Notes under the pieces: generated by a model | Told to the model about the DNA's origin: nothing | Database searches by the model: none | The model's input: only the letters and a program-made list of their open reading frames with translations | Part shown: piece by piece, positions 9,600 to 19,964 of the stretch | Numbering within the stretch: the first letter of the stretch is position 1 | Layout: each line of letters begins with the position of its first letter | Program-made: the position numbers and the translations under genes | Source of the DNA: Trichomonas vaginalis G3 | Lineage: Eukaryota; Parabasalia; Trichomonadida; Trichomonadidae | Length of the DNA: 64,000 nt | Assembly (NCBI RefSeq): GCF_026262505.1 | Contig: NC_067206.1 | Location: 37,771,660-37,835,659 of the forward strand | Reading direction: 5' to 3'

Positions 9600-10265
9600 T
9601 TAGCAACAGCCGCCAGATGATTGTTGTTGTTTTGGTGGCTCATCGACCTTGAACGGAGAAGCCTTTTGTGCTCCACTAGTAATCTGAATTTGACCGTTAT
9701 TAACGCGGGTTGCAACACCATAAGCAAGTCTTGTGAAAGATTCAGAAACGTTCTGTCCTGAAAGAGCAGATGTTTCGATATATTCAAGCTTATGCTGTTC
9801 AGCAAAGTCCTTAGCTTGCTGTACGCCAACTTGTCTCTGAGATTCGAGATCGCCCTTGTTACCAACAAGGAGGATGTAAGCGTTTGGATTGCAAAGTGCC
9901 TGAAGATCGTTAAGCCATGTAGAAAGTTCTTCGAATGAAGTTTCGTTTGTGATATCATAAACAAGAATTGCGCCAACAGCGTTTCTGAAGTATGCCTTTG
10001 AAACTGATTTGAAACGCTCTTGACCAGCTGTATCCCAAATTTGGAGTTTGACGCTCTGATCTTCGAGTGGACAGATGAAGGATTTGAATTCTACGCCAAC
10101 TGTTGACTGACCTTCCTCACGGAATGTACCATCGATAAGGCGCTGAACGATTGCTGTCTTGCCGACACCTGAACTGCCAACAACAACAATCTTAAAGGAT
10201 TGAGAAATTGTCGATTTCATTTTAGAAAAACCGTCTGACGAGTTAATCCCCCTGCCAAATTTCAT
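9600..10265 (-). CDS. Rab-family small GTPase
   Basis: A vesicle-traffic GTPase of 221 residues from the first ATG. Features in order are GSSGVGKT (P-loop, 30-37), STVGVEFK (effector/switch I), WDTAGQERF (78-85), GNKGDL (guanine specificity), ETSAL, and a C-terminal GGCC tail for double geranylgeranylation. The effector region TVGVEF and the following helix resemble the Rab2/4/14 branch, but the subfamily is uncertain. Most Rabs begin about ten residues before the P-loop strand, so Met16 (10220) is an alternative start giving 206 residues. The stop context is TAAA. Confidence 0.95.
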   Translation of the reverse strand: MKFGRGINSSDGFSKMKSTISQSFKIVVVGSSGVGKTAIVQRLIDGTFREEGQSTVGVEFKSFICPLEDQSVKLQIWDTAGQERFKSVSKAYFRNAVGAILVYDITNETSFEELSTWLNDLQALCNPNAYILLVGNKGDLESQRQVGVQQAKDFAEQHKLEYIETSALSGQNVSESFTRLAYGVATRVNNGQIQITSGAQKASPFKVDEPPKQQQSSGGCC

Positions 10266-10745
10266 CGTAAAATAAATAGAAGATTCATCGACATTTTTAA
10301 AGAGTATCCATATTCTTCATACCCAAAATGTTTGATCTCTCTAACTAAATCAAAAATATGGTAAATGGTTTTTTCATCAAAAAATTTGAAATCAAATATT
10401 AGGTTATATTCCTTATACCAAAAAGTTCCTACACATGAGGAATACTATGGCAATGAAATGTTTGAAATTCAAGGCTGACTTAATATTATCACACGGTATG
10501 TGAGGGATAATGAATGCAGTTCTTTCATGATTAAATTTACTATTACTTATACATACTTTTTAGCCTATAAGTATTTCTCAAGATTAAAAGAATTCTCAAA
10601 TGAATTGAGGCATTGGAAAAATGACTAATATTCTATTTTTTCTTCAAATAGAATGCTTTAAAAGTGATTATGTGGTAGATTTTGTTGATTTTCAGCGTTT
10701 TCAGATATAGAGGATATGGAAAACAGAATCGATTCTTCTTGTCAG
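10266..10745. other. divergent spacer
   Basis: AT-rich promoter region between the minus-strand Rab and the plus-strand MGCxCS gene. No further gene is recognised. Confidence 0.4.
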
Positions 10746-10753
10746 TCACTTTT
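10746..10753 (+). promoter_or_regulatory. initiator-like TCACTTTT
   Basis: TCACTTTT fits the Trichomonas initiator TCA(+1)YTW and lies 20 bp before the ATG at 10766, predicting an 18-nt leader. It supports that ATG over the upstream in-frame TTG. Confidence 0.5.
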
Positions 10754-10765
10754 GATCAACTAAAA

Positions 10766-11104
10766 ATGGGATGTCTTTGCAGCGTAGAAAAGCCACCTGG
10801 AGAGCCAGTATTAGCACCTAACATTGTCATTGGTTCCGATTCAGATTCTGGAATAAAAAATCAGCCTTCTCCTGATAAAAAGAATGATATCATTCCATTG
10901 CTTGAACGACCTGAACCATTGAATTTTGCATCTTTGCAATTTACCTCTGATTCATCATCAGTTGATATAGATATGGAAAGATTAGAGCAATTACTTAAAA
11001 ATGAAGATACGAAAGCAGAAACTTACACAATGTCTCCCAAAAAGAGTAATGCAGAGAAATTTGCTGAAACATTATCAGATGAGTACCCACTTGATGAAGT
11101 CTAA
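10766..11104 (+). CDS. small MGCxCS dual-acylated protein, function unknown
   Basis: A 112-residue acidic protein starting MGCLCSVEKP. Gly2 with Ser6 fits an N-myristoylation site, and Cys3 and Cys5 are likely palmitoylation sites, so it should sit on the cytosolic face of a membrane. The rest is Ser/Asp/Pro-rich and largely disordered, with one helix-prone stretch (MERLEQLLKNED). The LAMTOR1/p18 scaffold has the same kind of anchor (MGCCYS), but no further similarity is visible, so I do not claim it. The stop context is TAAA. Confidence 0.75.
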   Translation: MGCLCSVEKPPGEPVLAPNIVIGSDSDSGIKNQPSPDKKNDIIPLLERPEPLNFASLQFTSDSSSVDIDMERLEQLLKNEDTKAETYTMSPKKSNAEKFAETLSDEYPLDEV

Positions 11105-11408
11105 ATCTGATAAAATTTTCAGTATTGTTTTCATAACTCCTTAGTTGCTATTTCTTATTGGAGTATATGTTATTCAGATTAATAGTAGCGTTCTAACTGA
11201 AAGCCATTTCCTTTTCATTTTTTGAATTTCAATTGGCAAATTATTCTGAAGTGTGACAAGATGGTTCTCCTATTGAATATATATATTTAACCATGTGCAT
11301 TATAAATTGTATATACTACTCGTTAAAGCCTCTAAAAATATTGACATTTTTTTAAAAAAACTAAACACTAACATTTAAATAAACAAACACAGGACTATAT
11401 CGTCGTTC
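11105..11408. other. convergent spacer
   Basis: AT-rich, with a short quasi-palindrome (CTGATAAAATTTTCAG) directly after the MGCxCS stop. No gene is seen. Confidence 0.4.
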
Positions 11409-12026
11409 TTATTTCTTACGTACACGGAAAACATTTCTCCATGATATCATTACAAAAATAAGTATAATTAAAATTCCAATGCCAACTTCAACGCATGGCT
11501 TGAGTGGCACAAAAACTTTCTTGTTTCTTTTGTATTTGCAAAGGAAATATAAACCAGCTGGAGCAAAGAAGACGGAAGCAAGACACATCACGCAGATTTG
11601 AGAACTTGTGATCTTCATTTCTTCAGATCCCACGCTGGAACTCCGAGGTGATGGGGGTTGACAATAAAATGGGATAATAATCCTCTGCGGGATGACCGTT
11701 TCTTGCATGTAGATAGGATGTTTCTCCTCGAAAACGCTAAAATCTTGCGACATGTCATTTACTTCCTCTTTTGATGTCTGCCCTGGATTTTCAATGTCAT
11801 TTTTTGCATAGTATGGATTTATCTCTGTATTCTCAGAGGAATCTTCTACTACTTCTCCACTATCTGATATATCAGCTTTAACTTTTGATATTTTATATTG
11901 AATATTAAAACAATTGGAATCACTAGGGTTTTCTATATCGTCTACATGATACGGAGAAGGCGGATTTAATCTGGGTGGTGGTATGTACGAGTATTGATCG
12001 TCATTCGATTCATGCTGATCTTCCAT
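11409..12026 (-). CDS. hypothetical protein with C-terminal two-TM hairpin
   Basis: A 205-residue protein of unknown function. Residues 1-138 are acidic and disordered, with Pro/Tyr motifs (IPPPRLNPPSPY, EINPYYAK). Two hydrophobic segments, about 142-161 (ICVMCLASVFFAPAGLYFLC) and 177-195 (VEVGIGILIILIFVMISW), flank a basic loop (KYKRNKK), and the tail is RNVFRVRKK. This predicts a hairpin with the long N-terminus and short basic tail both cytosolic. PPxY-like motifs might bind WW domains, but that is a guess. The start is the ATG at 12026. Confidence 0.75.
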   Translation of the reverse strand: MEDQHESNDDQYSYIPPPRLNPPSPYHVDDIENPSDSNCFNIQYKISKVKADISDSGEVVEDSSENTEINPYYAKNDIENPGQTSKEEVNDMSQDFSVFEEKHPIYMQETVIPQRIIIPFYCQPPSPRSSSVGSEEMKITSSQICVMCLASVFFAPAGLYFLCKYKRNKKVFVPLKPCVEVGIGILIILIFVMISWRNVFRVRKK

Positions 12027-13118
12027 TGATGTTTTCTTAGAATAAATTATTTCAAATATGATTTTTATTTGATGAATATTTCAAAGCTATTGGCAGATCG
12101 ATACAAACGATACATTCAATTTTCAATAAGGTATTCAAAATACCATGATGCCTTATCAACCAGATTTCATAGATTTAAGAAACAAATGTAATGCCTTAAA
12201 ATGATATATGAAATTCCAAATTGAAAACATTTCGGATTAATAAACATCAGTCAAATAATACATTATTCATAAATATTAAAAAAATTAGCATTCACAATAT
12301 GTTTTTAAATTGAATACTTCTCAAATGTAATTACAATAAGTGTAAAGAAAGTCTATTTCTTTTTACTTTTGATATATTCGAGTATTGGTCGATAGTTTTC
12401 AAGTGGGAAAAATGTAAATAGAAATATTGAAGTCATATTTCTCGGATTTTGATAATTATTCAACTCATTGAACAATTTATCGAAATTTCTTGGACTCAAT
12501 ATCCTATAATTCTTATTTATTTATTATAAAGCAACGTAAAGAACCGTAAAAATGATTTAGAAACTTCTCCGATTTGATTAGATCAGTAAATATGAGACTT
12601 ACATATCCATTAGAGTATTATTTATATTTGGTTTTGAGCATTTCTATTGAAATGAATAATAATCGATGTCAACATGTCTTTTGCGTGAATATGTCTATAA
12701 AATTCGCGATAAATGCTCCCATTAACTTCGTTTGATCTTTGTAATTGAGTAAAAAAAATTGAATAACAAACCAAAGTTCAAATCAGGAATTATTCATTAT
12801 AGTATATCAAAATGAATAATATGAGACTGGCTAAGACATATATAATTGTTTAATCCTGCTGTATATCCAAATATTTCTTCAAAAATTTATTATCGAAATA
12901 ATCTTGATTAACAAGTCACATTTGAAGTTTTATCTGGTAACATTAAAATTTATAGCAGTGAATCATCAAATCTAATGCAAAATTGAATCGGAAAAAAATT
13001 GAACCTTTAGGTAAATCAAAGATAATTTAATTTCTCAAGAGTACATGTGTAGGCCAGCATTAATGTTATATAAAAATACAACTCTATTGTATCAAAAAAT
13101 AAACAATCAATTCAAAAA
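12027..13118. other. 1.1-kb spacer with one possible cryptic exon
   Basis: The region is mostly AT-rich sequence. The only coding-like stretch is the minus-strand open segment at 12353-12503, listed separately. Confidence 0.4.
12353..12610 (-). other. possible two-exon mini-gene or coding relic
   Basis: On the minus strand 12503-12353 reads ILSPRNFDKLFNELNNYQNP, then RNMTSIFLFTFF, PLENYRPILEYIKSKKK and a stop, with protein-like composition but no proximal in-frame ATG. An upstream ATGGAT (12610) runs straight into GTAAGT. Splicing 12602-12504 (99 nt, GTAAGT...ATAG) would join ATGGATAT to this frame in phase, giving a ~52-residue protein. The usual trichomonad GTAYGT/ACTAACACACAG signals are absent, so this may instead be a relic. 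Confidence 0.25.
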
Positions 13119-14108
13119 ATGGCGGAAGAAATTGGAATAACAATTCGTCCCAAAAAAGACCGGACATTAAAGTCTTCAAGCATACAGAAAAGGGATGATA
13201 ACTCTGTACCAAATCCTTCCAACTTAAAATCGCAGCCTTTAGACAATAAGGAAGAAACAACACCAATCCCATCACCAGTATCTAAGGAAAAACCAGCACC
13301 AGAATTACCAGATAGGAATGTTGAGATATGGGAACCAGATGGCACACTTAATTTGTCTGCTCTTCCAAAACAGATCGAAGAAGAAGAAATAAACGAACAA
13401 AATACAGAAGTCACAGTGCCAGAAATCGAAGATCCAGAAAAACGCGAAGAACAAAGAAAAGAATTTTTCGAAAGGCAACAGAAAAGCGTTCAAAAAAGAC
13501 TTAATCCAGATTCAAGTTCATATAAAGAAGCGTGGGGTCATGAAAGCGACGATGAAAACTCTACAAAACCTAAGAAGAAATTCGTTCCTGATCCTGATTC
13601 GTTCTTTGAGCGACAGAAAAGAAGTACGTTAGTTCGCAATGAAGCACAGAGAGAAAAGAAGCAACCTAAGCCTAAAATGTCAAATGGATCCAAAGCAATA
13701 CTTAAAAAAGATCCGAAACCAGTTAAAAATGAAGTAGAAGTCCCTCAATATTCTTTTCATCCAGATCAATCACTTACTCTTGACTATCCGACAAATAACA
13801 GAATTAGTGTTACAGAAGTCGAAATACATTGTTTAAACAGAAGTATTAAACAAGGAGTTAACGAACTCGATAATACTGTACTAGAGGAAATATCTCAGCA
13901 ACATCATGAAGATCCAAATGTTACTAAGAAGAGAAACATGCTCGCTAAGCGTGCTCAAAAAAGATTGAAGCAAAAAGAAGAAAATCCACCAATTGAAAGA
14001 GAAGAGGAAGATATAGAATATAGACCAATAAATCCGAAGGTTCCTAAAGCAACTAGGGAAATGAATCAGTACTTTAAGCTTTTCAAAGAGGATCTTCCTT
14101 CAGATTAA
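13119..14108 (+). CDS. charged low-complexity protein, unknown function
   Basis: A 329-residue hydrophilic protein rich in Lys, Glu and Pro, with no hydrophobic segment. The motif FFERQ occurs twice (116-120 and 162-166), each followed by a basic patch (QKSVQKR and KRSTLVR), suggesting a duplicated short helix. A third helical region (residues ~235-290) is charged, possibly coiled-coil. ATTCAAAAAATG is the start context. I do not recognise a family. Its character fits a cytoskeletal or nucleic-acid-associated adaptor, but this is only inference. Confidence 0.8.
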   Translation: MAEEIGITIRPKKDRTLKSSSIQKRDDNSVPNPSNLKSQPLDNKEETTPIPSPVSKEKPAPELPDRNVEIWEPDGTLNLSALPKQIEEEEINEQNTEVTVPEIEDPEKREEQRKEFFERQQKSVQKRLNPDSSSYKEAWGHESDDENSTKPKKKFVPDPDSFFERQKRSTLVRNEAQREKKQPKPKMSNGSKAILKKDPKPVKNEVEVPQYSFHPDQSLTLDYPTNNRISVTEVEIHCLNRSIKQGVNELDNTVLEEISQQHHEDPNVTKKRNMLAKRAQKRLKQKEENPPIEREEEDIEYRPINPKVPKATREMNQYFKLFKEDLPSD

Positions 14109-14635
14109 CTATTTTTGTTTGTTTTCTTAATAAAAATGTGCTAGTTAGATCGCACTTTGTCAAATTATATCAACAAAATTCGATTTTTTAATAATATTTT
14201 GAATTAAATCGATTTTCACAAATTCGACCTCCAAATCAGTTTCCTTCAATGATATATCCTCATTTTTCATGGAGAATGTAAGTTATGGAGACTTATGTCA
14301 TTGAATTTGCTCCATATATTTACCTTCTTATTCATGAGAGAGACCTCAATATATCTGATTGTTTGAATACATCAATCTCGCCATTTAAATAGCTTTACAG
14401 GAAATTTACAATAGCAACATGCACTAACATAGACTCATGTATATAATTAATATATTCACACTTAATGAAAACAAATCTTTCTCCGTGAAATAAGGGAATT
14501 TAGAGATCATGAAAATTTTTTTACATGAAGCCTTAATCATTATAATTTTTAATTAATTTTATATCTTTATAATGATTGTGGAATAAAACTAGAATTTAGA
14601 TATTTTTCAATTGTCAGAAAAAAAATAACGTATAA
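14109..14635. other. spacer with hairpin
   Basis: AT-rich DNA between two plus-strand genes. Perfect 11-bp arms AATCATTATAA (14535-14545) and TTATAATGATT (14567-14577) enclose a 21-nt loop some 60 bp before the next ATG. No gene is seen. Confidence 0.5.
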
Positions 14636-16735
14636 ATGTCGCCGAAAACTCCACCTATTCAAACTCCTACAACGAGTACGCAAAAGTCTGAAATAGGACA
14701 AAAGCAAATTGTTAGGCCTGTATCAAAAATAGGTGGAAAAGAGTTGAATAGCTCTTGTTACAGATTATCAAGACCTCCACAAAAATTTACACAGATTAAA
14801 GCCATTCAACAAGACAAGCAAGAACCATGGGCTGCATCATACTTCCAAAAACACCCAGAAGAATTAAAGAAAACTGAACCTAATGTTAAACTCGAAAAAA
14901 TTAACGAATTATTAAATGGAAATCAAAATCTTTCATACGAAACAAAACAAAAATTACTTATACGTAAAAAGACTCTCACTTATATTAAATTTGGAGAAAA
15001 TTCTTACGAAGCAATCGAAGCTCATCACGATATTGGTCTCTTTTATCAAGATACCATGCATAACTCTTCTGCAATTCGCCATTATGAGAAAGCACAGTCA
15101 ATTATCGATACTTCTTTCAAAAAAACGGATAATAGTCAAAACGCTACAGAGCTAAATAGCTCGCAAGTGAACAACGAAAATGGTGAGAATGGTGATGAAC
15201 AACAAGAACCAGAAAATAAGGAATTATTATTCAATAAAATCAATTTATATTGCGGCGAATGCTATTACCAGCAAGCCAAATCATACCCAGAAGACGACGA
15301 TAAGAAGAAGCGTCAAGCTAGAGCCGATATGAAGAAATCCTGGAACAATGTCGCAAAAGTTGATAATGAACAGTTCTTAGGCAGCGCAGACCTCGAATAT
15401 CGTACGGAAATACTCAAAGCTCATATCGAGCGCTATAACAAGAAGTACTCTGATGCTGATATTTACTATAATTCCGCTTGTGAATATCTTTCTGACGAAA
15501 ACGACCACGACCAGCAATTTCTTAAGGCCACAACATATGTTGAGAAGGCAGAGTGTGGCGAGGAGTATGCAGCTACATTAGATACCTTTGAAAAAAGAGA
15601 AATCATGAGAAATGTCGGCCAAGACTACAAAAGAGCTTACGACATCTTCATGGCCATTGGCGAGGAAGAGGAAGCAAACAGAATCAAGGACAAACTCCCA
15701 ACAGAAGAGGACGAAGAACCAGTACAAGACCCAATGATGATGATTACCACAGATGATCCATCGAAATTCGTCACAAACGATGCAGAAGTCGCTGAGAAAG
15801 AGTTTAAACAAGAAAGCGAGGGCGAGAAAGAATCATCCAGAAGCAAAGATTCAAAAGATTCGAAAGATTCAGAGAAGAAATCGAAGAAAGACAAAAAAGA
15901 AAAGAAAGATAAAAAGGACAAGAAAGACAAGAAGGATAAAAAGGACAAGAAGGATAAGAAAGACAAGAAAGACAAAAAGGATAAGAAAGATAAGAAGAAG
16001 GATAAGAAATCAGATGAAGAAAAATCAGAAAAAGAAGAAAAATCTGATGATGATTTCGAAAAATCTGATAAAGAAGAAAAAGAAAAATCAGAAGACGAGA
16101 AGTCAATGAAATCAGAGAAAGAAGATGATGAAAAGTCAGAAAAAGAAGAAAAAGAAAAATCAGAAGATGAAAAATCTGAAAAATTTGATGAAGAAAAATC
16201 TGAAAAATCCGAAGATGAAAAATTTGAAAAATCTGATGAAGAAAAGTCTGAGAAAGAAGAAAAAGATGATGAGAAACATGAAGAAGAGGAAGAAAAGACA
16301 AAGCCAAATCAGTTGTTCCTTGGAGGAATTCGTCCATTCATTGGTACAGATGAAGACAAAGAAAAAGAAGAAAAACAAAAATCTGAAGAAAATTCCGATA
16401 ATTTCGATGACGAAGATGATGATGAAAAGAAGTCAGAAGAAAAGAATATTGACTCAGAAGAAAATGAAAAGAAGAGGGACGAATCAGATTTCGATAAATC
16501 TGAAGAAAAGAAATCCGATGAAAATGATGATGAAAACTTCGAAAAATCAGAAGAAAACTTTGAAAAATCTGATGATAATTTTGAAAAATCTGATAATTTT
16601 GAAGATGATGAAGAGAAGAAATCTGACAACTTTGAAGATGAGAACTCGAATCATGATGTTGATAAGAGTGAAAATGAAGAAAAGCCAAAGGATGATGATG
16701 ACGATGATTTCACATTTGATGATGATTTTAATTAA
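14636..16735 (+). CDS. TPR-like protein with extreme Lys/Asp and Ser/Glu tail
   Basis: A 699-residue protein. Residues 80-370 look like helical pairs of the TPR type (AIEAHHDIGLFYQDT, SAIRHYEKAQ, INLYCGECYYQQAK, DADIYYNSACEYL). Residues ~385-415 are Ser/Lys/Asp. Residues ~415-458 are an almost pure KKDKKDKKD repeat. The remainder to the end is a Ser/Glu/Asp/Lys repeat of the EEKSEDEKSEK type, broken once by an ordered island, QLFLGGIRPFIG. The tail is a strong polyampholyte that flips from basic to acidic. The family is not recognised; a scaffold of the axoneme or cytoskeleton would fit. Out-of-frame open frames over the tail are artefacts of the repetitive codons. Confidence 0.85.
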   Translation: MSPKTPPIQTPTTSTQKSEIGQKQIVRPVSKIGGKELNSSCYRLSRPPQKFTQIKAIQQDKQEPWAASYFQKHPEELKKTEPNVKLEKINELLNGNQNLSYETKQKLLIRKKTLTYIKFGENSYEAIEAHHDIGLFYQDTMHNSSAIRHYEKAQSIIDTSFKKTDNSQNATELNSSQVNNENGENGDEQQEPENKELLFNKINLYCGECYYQQAKSYPEDDDKKKRQARADMKKSWNNVAKVDNEQFLGSADLEYRTEILKAHIERYNKKYSDADIYYNSACEYLSDENDHDQQFLKATTYVEKAECGEEYAATLDTFEKREIMRNVGQDYKRAYDIFMAIGEEEEANRIKDKLPTEEDEEPVQDPMMMITTDDPSKFVTNDAEVAEKEFKQESEGEKESSRSKDSKDSKDSEKKSKKDKKEKKDKKDKKDKKDKKDKKDKKDKKDKKDKKDKKKDKKSDEEKSEKEEKSDDDFEKSDKEEKEKSEDEKSMKSEKEDDEKSEKEEKEKSEDEKSEKFDEEKSEKSEDEKFEKSDEEKSEKEEKDDEKHEEEEEKTKPNQLFLGGIRPFIGTDEDKEKEEKQKSEENSDNFDDEDDDEKKSEEKNIDSEENEKKRDESDFDKSEEKKSDENDDENFEKSEENFEKSDDNFEKSDNFEDDEEKKSDNFEDENSNHDVDKSENEEKPKDDDDDDFTFDDDFN
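15880..16010 (+). repeat. KKD codon repeat
   Basis: Tandem 9-base (AAGAAAGAC-type) codon repeats encoding Lys-Lys-Asp about a dozen times. Synonymous AAA/AAG and GAT/GAC changes break exact identity, which argues that the peptide repeat is selected and not a fresh slippage product. Confidence 0.8.
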
Positions 16736-16978
16736 TTTTTAATTTTACTTTTTGATTTTATTGTTTAGAATTTTACTCCTTTTATTTATTTAATAATAAA
16801 AATGACTTATGATAAATGATTCTAATTAATGATTTATGTAAAATCGTTTAAGTGTTCCGACCGACCACATATTTCCTCTAAATTTTCCACAACTTCGAGG
16901 TATCTTGCAGGCACGCATGATATATATATTTCATTGCTACCATACACAATATGATAGTATTACTTCATATAAAAAATG

Positions 16979-17325
16979 AAGGATTATTATTTTCGTCAGA
17001 CGACAATGATAATTTTTTATTTTCAGGGTCATGTTAAAAAGATAAATTTATGAGATTGCATTGCAATGATACCAACTTGAATTGCAATGCATCTATTAGA
17101 TAATTTTGGTGAAAATAAATTAAATAGTTTGAGTTTGTGATTTTGACTCCGCTAAAACAATGACTAGAAATTCACAAAAAGTTAAACAATTTGAAGATGG
17201 AAATAGAATGATAGCATACATAAGGAGCTATTAAATAAAGTTGTGTATGGGTGGATTGCACAAAAATTAATATAAATAAAGTTATCGTTCAATAATTCAG
17301 ATGCTAGACGAAAATGATAATCCTT
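16979..17325. mobile_element. MITE-like element, 347 bp
   Basis: Terminal inverted repeats AAGGATTAT(T/C)ATTTTCGTC at 16979-16997 and its complement at 17307-17325, with one mismatch. No coding content. An internal hairpin lies around TTGCATTGCAAT...ATTGCAATGCA (17057-17091). Flanks are A- and T-rich so a target duplication cannot be seen clearly. The element sits between the TPR-like gene and the ankyrin gene; the rest of 16736-17445 is plain AT-rich spacer. Confidence 0.5.
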
Positions 17326-17445
17326 TTTTTTTAATTACTTGAAGGATTTTCAATATTTGGTCGCAATTACATAAAGCGCTATTATTAAATAAATTTTTTA
17401 GAATAAATATTGTTTATTCGAGAAATGTTCATTATTTGAATAATT

Positions 17446-18980
17446 TTAATTATCCAATGAATTAGAAATTGCACCGTGCGATATTAAAAGTTTTTCAATT
17501 TTCTCATTGCCATTTTCTTTTGCATAATCAAGAGCTGTTTTCCGATAAGAATCTATTGCATTAACATCAGCACCATGTGAAAGAAGAATCTTCACAATAC
17601 TAGTGTTTCCTTTCATTGAAGCTTTATGAAGCGCAGTTGATTCATTTTTATACTCTTTGGCGTTAATGATTGCACCATGAGAAACAAGAACAGACACGAT
17701 ATTCTCATTATTTAATTCTGCTGCAATATGAAGAACTGTTTCTCCATAATTATATGAATCATTAACATTTGCGCCGTGTACTATAAGGGTTTCTGCAGCA
17801 TCACTAGCATCATTTTCTGCTGCCAAATAAAGAGCAGTCTTTTTGTCATTATTTCGATCAAAAATGTTTGCTTCGTTCTGGATCAAAAGTTCAATCATTT
17901 CCTTTGAATTATATTCTGCTGCAATGAGTAGAGGTGTGTTTCCATCAATATTTTTTTATTGATAGCTGCATCATTTGTAATAAGGAATTTTGCAGATTCT
18001 ACTGCATTGAGATAGGCTGCAATATGAAGAGCTGTTTGTTTATTTGTAGGGGACCTATCATAAATATTGGCGCCTTGAGAAAGGAAATATTTGCAAAGGG
18101 ATGGGATATTGAATACTGGGGAATAAATGAAGCATTTCTTGATATCATTTGTTTGATCCAAATAAACAAAGAATGCCTGAAGATTATGATATTCACCACA
18201 CCTAAATACTTCAATGGTTAGTTTGTATTCTATCATAAAAAATGTAACCAAAGCAATATTGTGTGATAATATTGCATACTCCATGCATTCTTTGTCTGGT
18301 TCAATCGCTTTCAAACATTCTTTTACAAGTCCAAAATTTCCATTAAGAATTGAAAATTGGAGGCATCTTTTTGTGATTTCTGAATTAAATTTTTCTCTTA
18401 ACAAAGAAAAACATTTTGTCGCCCCATAATAACAACAAACTTCAAGTAATGAGGGCTTGGTTGTGTCTATAAAGAAAGGAGAAACAAGAACCTCATTTTT
18501 ATCAAATTCTTCTCTTTCTGTGAATGATGTAAATGTCTCGATGTTGTCATTCATTATTGATTCAAAAATGGTGTCTGATTTAACAACTTCCAATGAAAAG
18601 TTTTCGGATTCAATTCTTTCAGGAGATATTTTATTCTCTTCATTTAACCAAATGCCATATTCTTTATAAACAAAATAGTCAAATCCGTATAGGAAGTCAT
18701 TAATATGGTCAGGACGATATTCTTCATAAATCTTTTTGAATATGTACCAATATGACTTCAGATAACGATTATTGCATCTTGAAGCAAACGATATCGTATC
18801 CAATATATAAGATGGCAATAAATATTTTGTGTCTATTAAATTATTTTTGATATCATTACAAATTTTGTCTAAGATTTCTTCATTGGTGGTTCTTAGCCTA
18901 TATAATGCATCAATTGTGTCATTGTATCCTTTGTATAATGACATCAACTCGTGGAAATTCATTTTTGAACTCTCACTCAT
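17446..18980 (-). pseudogene. ankyrin-repeat protein gene (N-terminal DUF3447-type domain), one frameshift
   Basis: The gene encodes the classic trichomonad ankyrin protein: a ~290-residue N-terminal helical domain (MNFHELMSLYKGYNDTIDAL...) then at least six ankyrin repeats (TALHIAAYLNAVESAKFLI, TALYLAAENDASDAAETLI, VLHIAAELNNENIVSVLV, TALHKASMKGNTSIVKILL, TALDYAKENGNEKIEKLL). The frame breaks inside a repeat at a run of seven A (plus-strand T7 near 17950). Eight A would restore the consensus NKKN, so it is either a recent pseudogene or a homopolymer sequencing error. Everything else is intact. The start ATG at 18980 has TATCAAAAATG context; the stop is TAAA. Confidence 0.85.
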
Positions 18981-19964
18981 TTTTGATATTTATTTTTTGA
19001 AGTATTCAAAATACATGCCGGATGATTTTCTTTTGATTTGAACTTGCACAGCAAGAAACTTTGATAGAATCTGGATAAAGATTCGCTGTGAATTCAAAGC
19101 AAGGATCTTGTATTCAGAACTTTCGTTATATTATCTTGGATATTGAAGTAAATTCACTAACATAATTTGATATTATTGTCTCAGACTATCCTATGAAAAC
19201 CTAGTCCTATAGGTTACATTAAAAATCTATTTAATATTCGCATTGATTGCTTCTAGTCAAAAATAAAAATTGTAATTCACAGAAAAAAGAAATAATATCA
19301 AAAAAAATCAGATGAAAAAGAGATGTTAATATAAGCGAATTATTGTTTATAATTTAAATTTTCTATTTACACAAGTATAGTAAAAATGTATTTTTGAATT
19401 AGATAAATTAAGCCATATAATTAGCTTAATATATGATATTTATGCTTTATAGTCTTAGTTGATTACCATTAATAATTATTGCTTTAATTTAGTCATCTCA
19501 AAATCGCAGTTGAATGACAATTCAATTATTGAGAGATAAATCGGGCATGAAATATAATATGATTTATTGATACTGGTAATTTAAAATTAGAGTAGTGAAG
19601 TTTACAAATTCCAATTGAATACTAAGAGGTTTACATTTTATTTATGAATTTTAATTACCACCTCTCAATTTTTATCCATATTCCACACTGGATATCCAGT
19701 GTCAAACAATAGAGCAAGTAGGATAAAATTTTATTTTATTTTTTTATTTTTTTATTTTATTTTTTTTTTTGATTAACATTGAAATTGATTCAAGTGTTTA
19801 TTTCATAAAAACACACCTTTTAGAAGAGAATGATGATAATTTTATGACTTAGATTAATTTAATAATCGTTATCGGTGACAAAAAAATTAATGATAAAAAA
19901 AATTTAATGTTTTATTTTTAATATAAAAATTCATAAAAAAAGTTTGGTTGGTTGTTACCTAGAT
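18981..19964. other. 1-kb AT-rich spacer with T-rich tract
   Basis: No gene is recognised. Around 19725-19770 the plus strand is almost pure T with occasional A (TTTTATTTT repeats), probably slippage-generated. The tract lies about 200 bp beyond the topoisomerase II stop. Confidence 0.5.
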
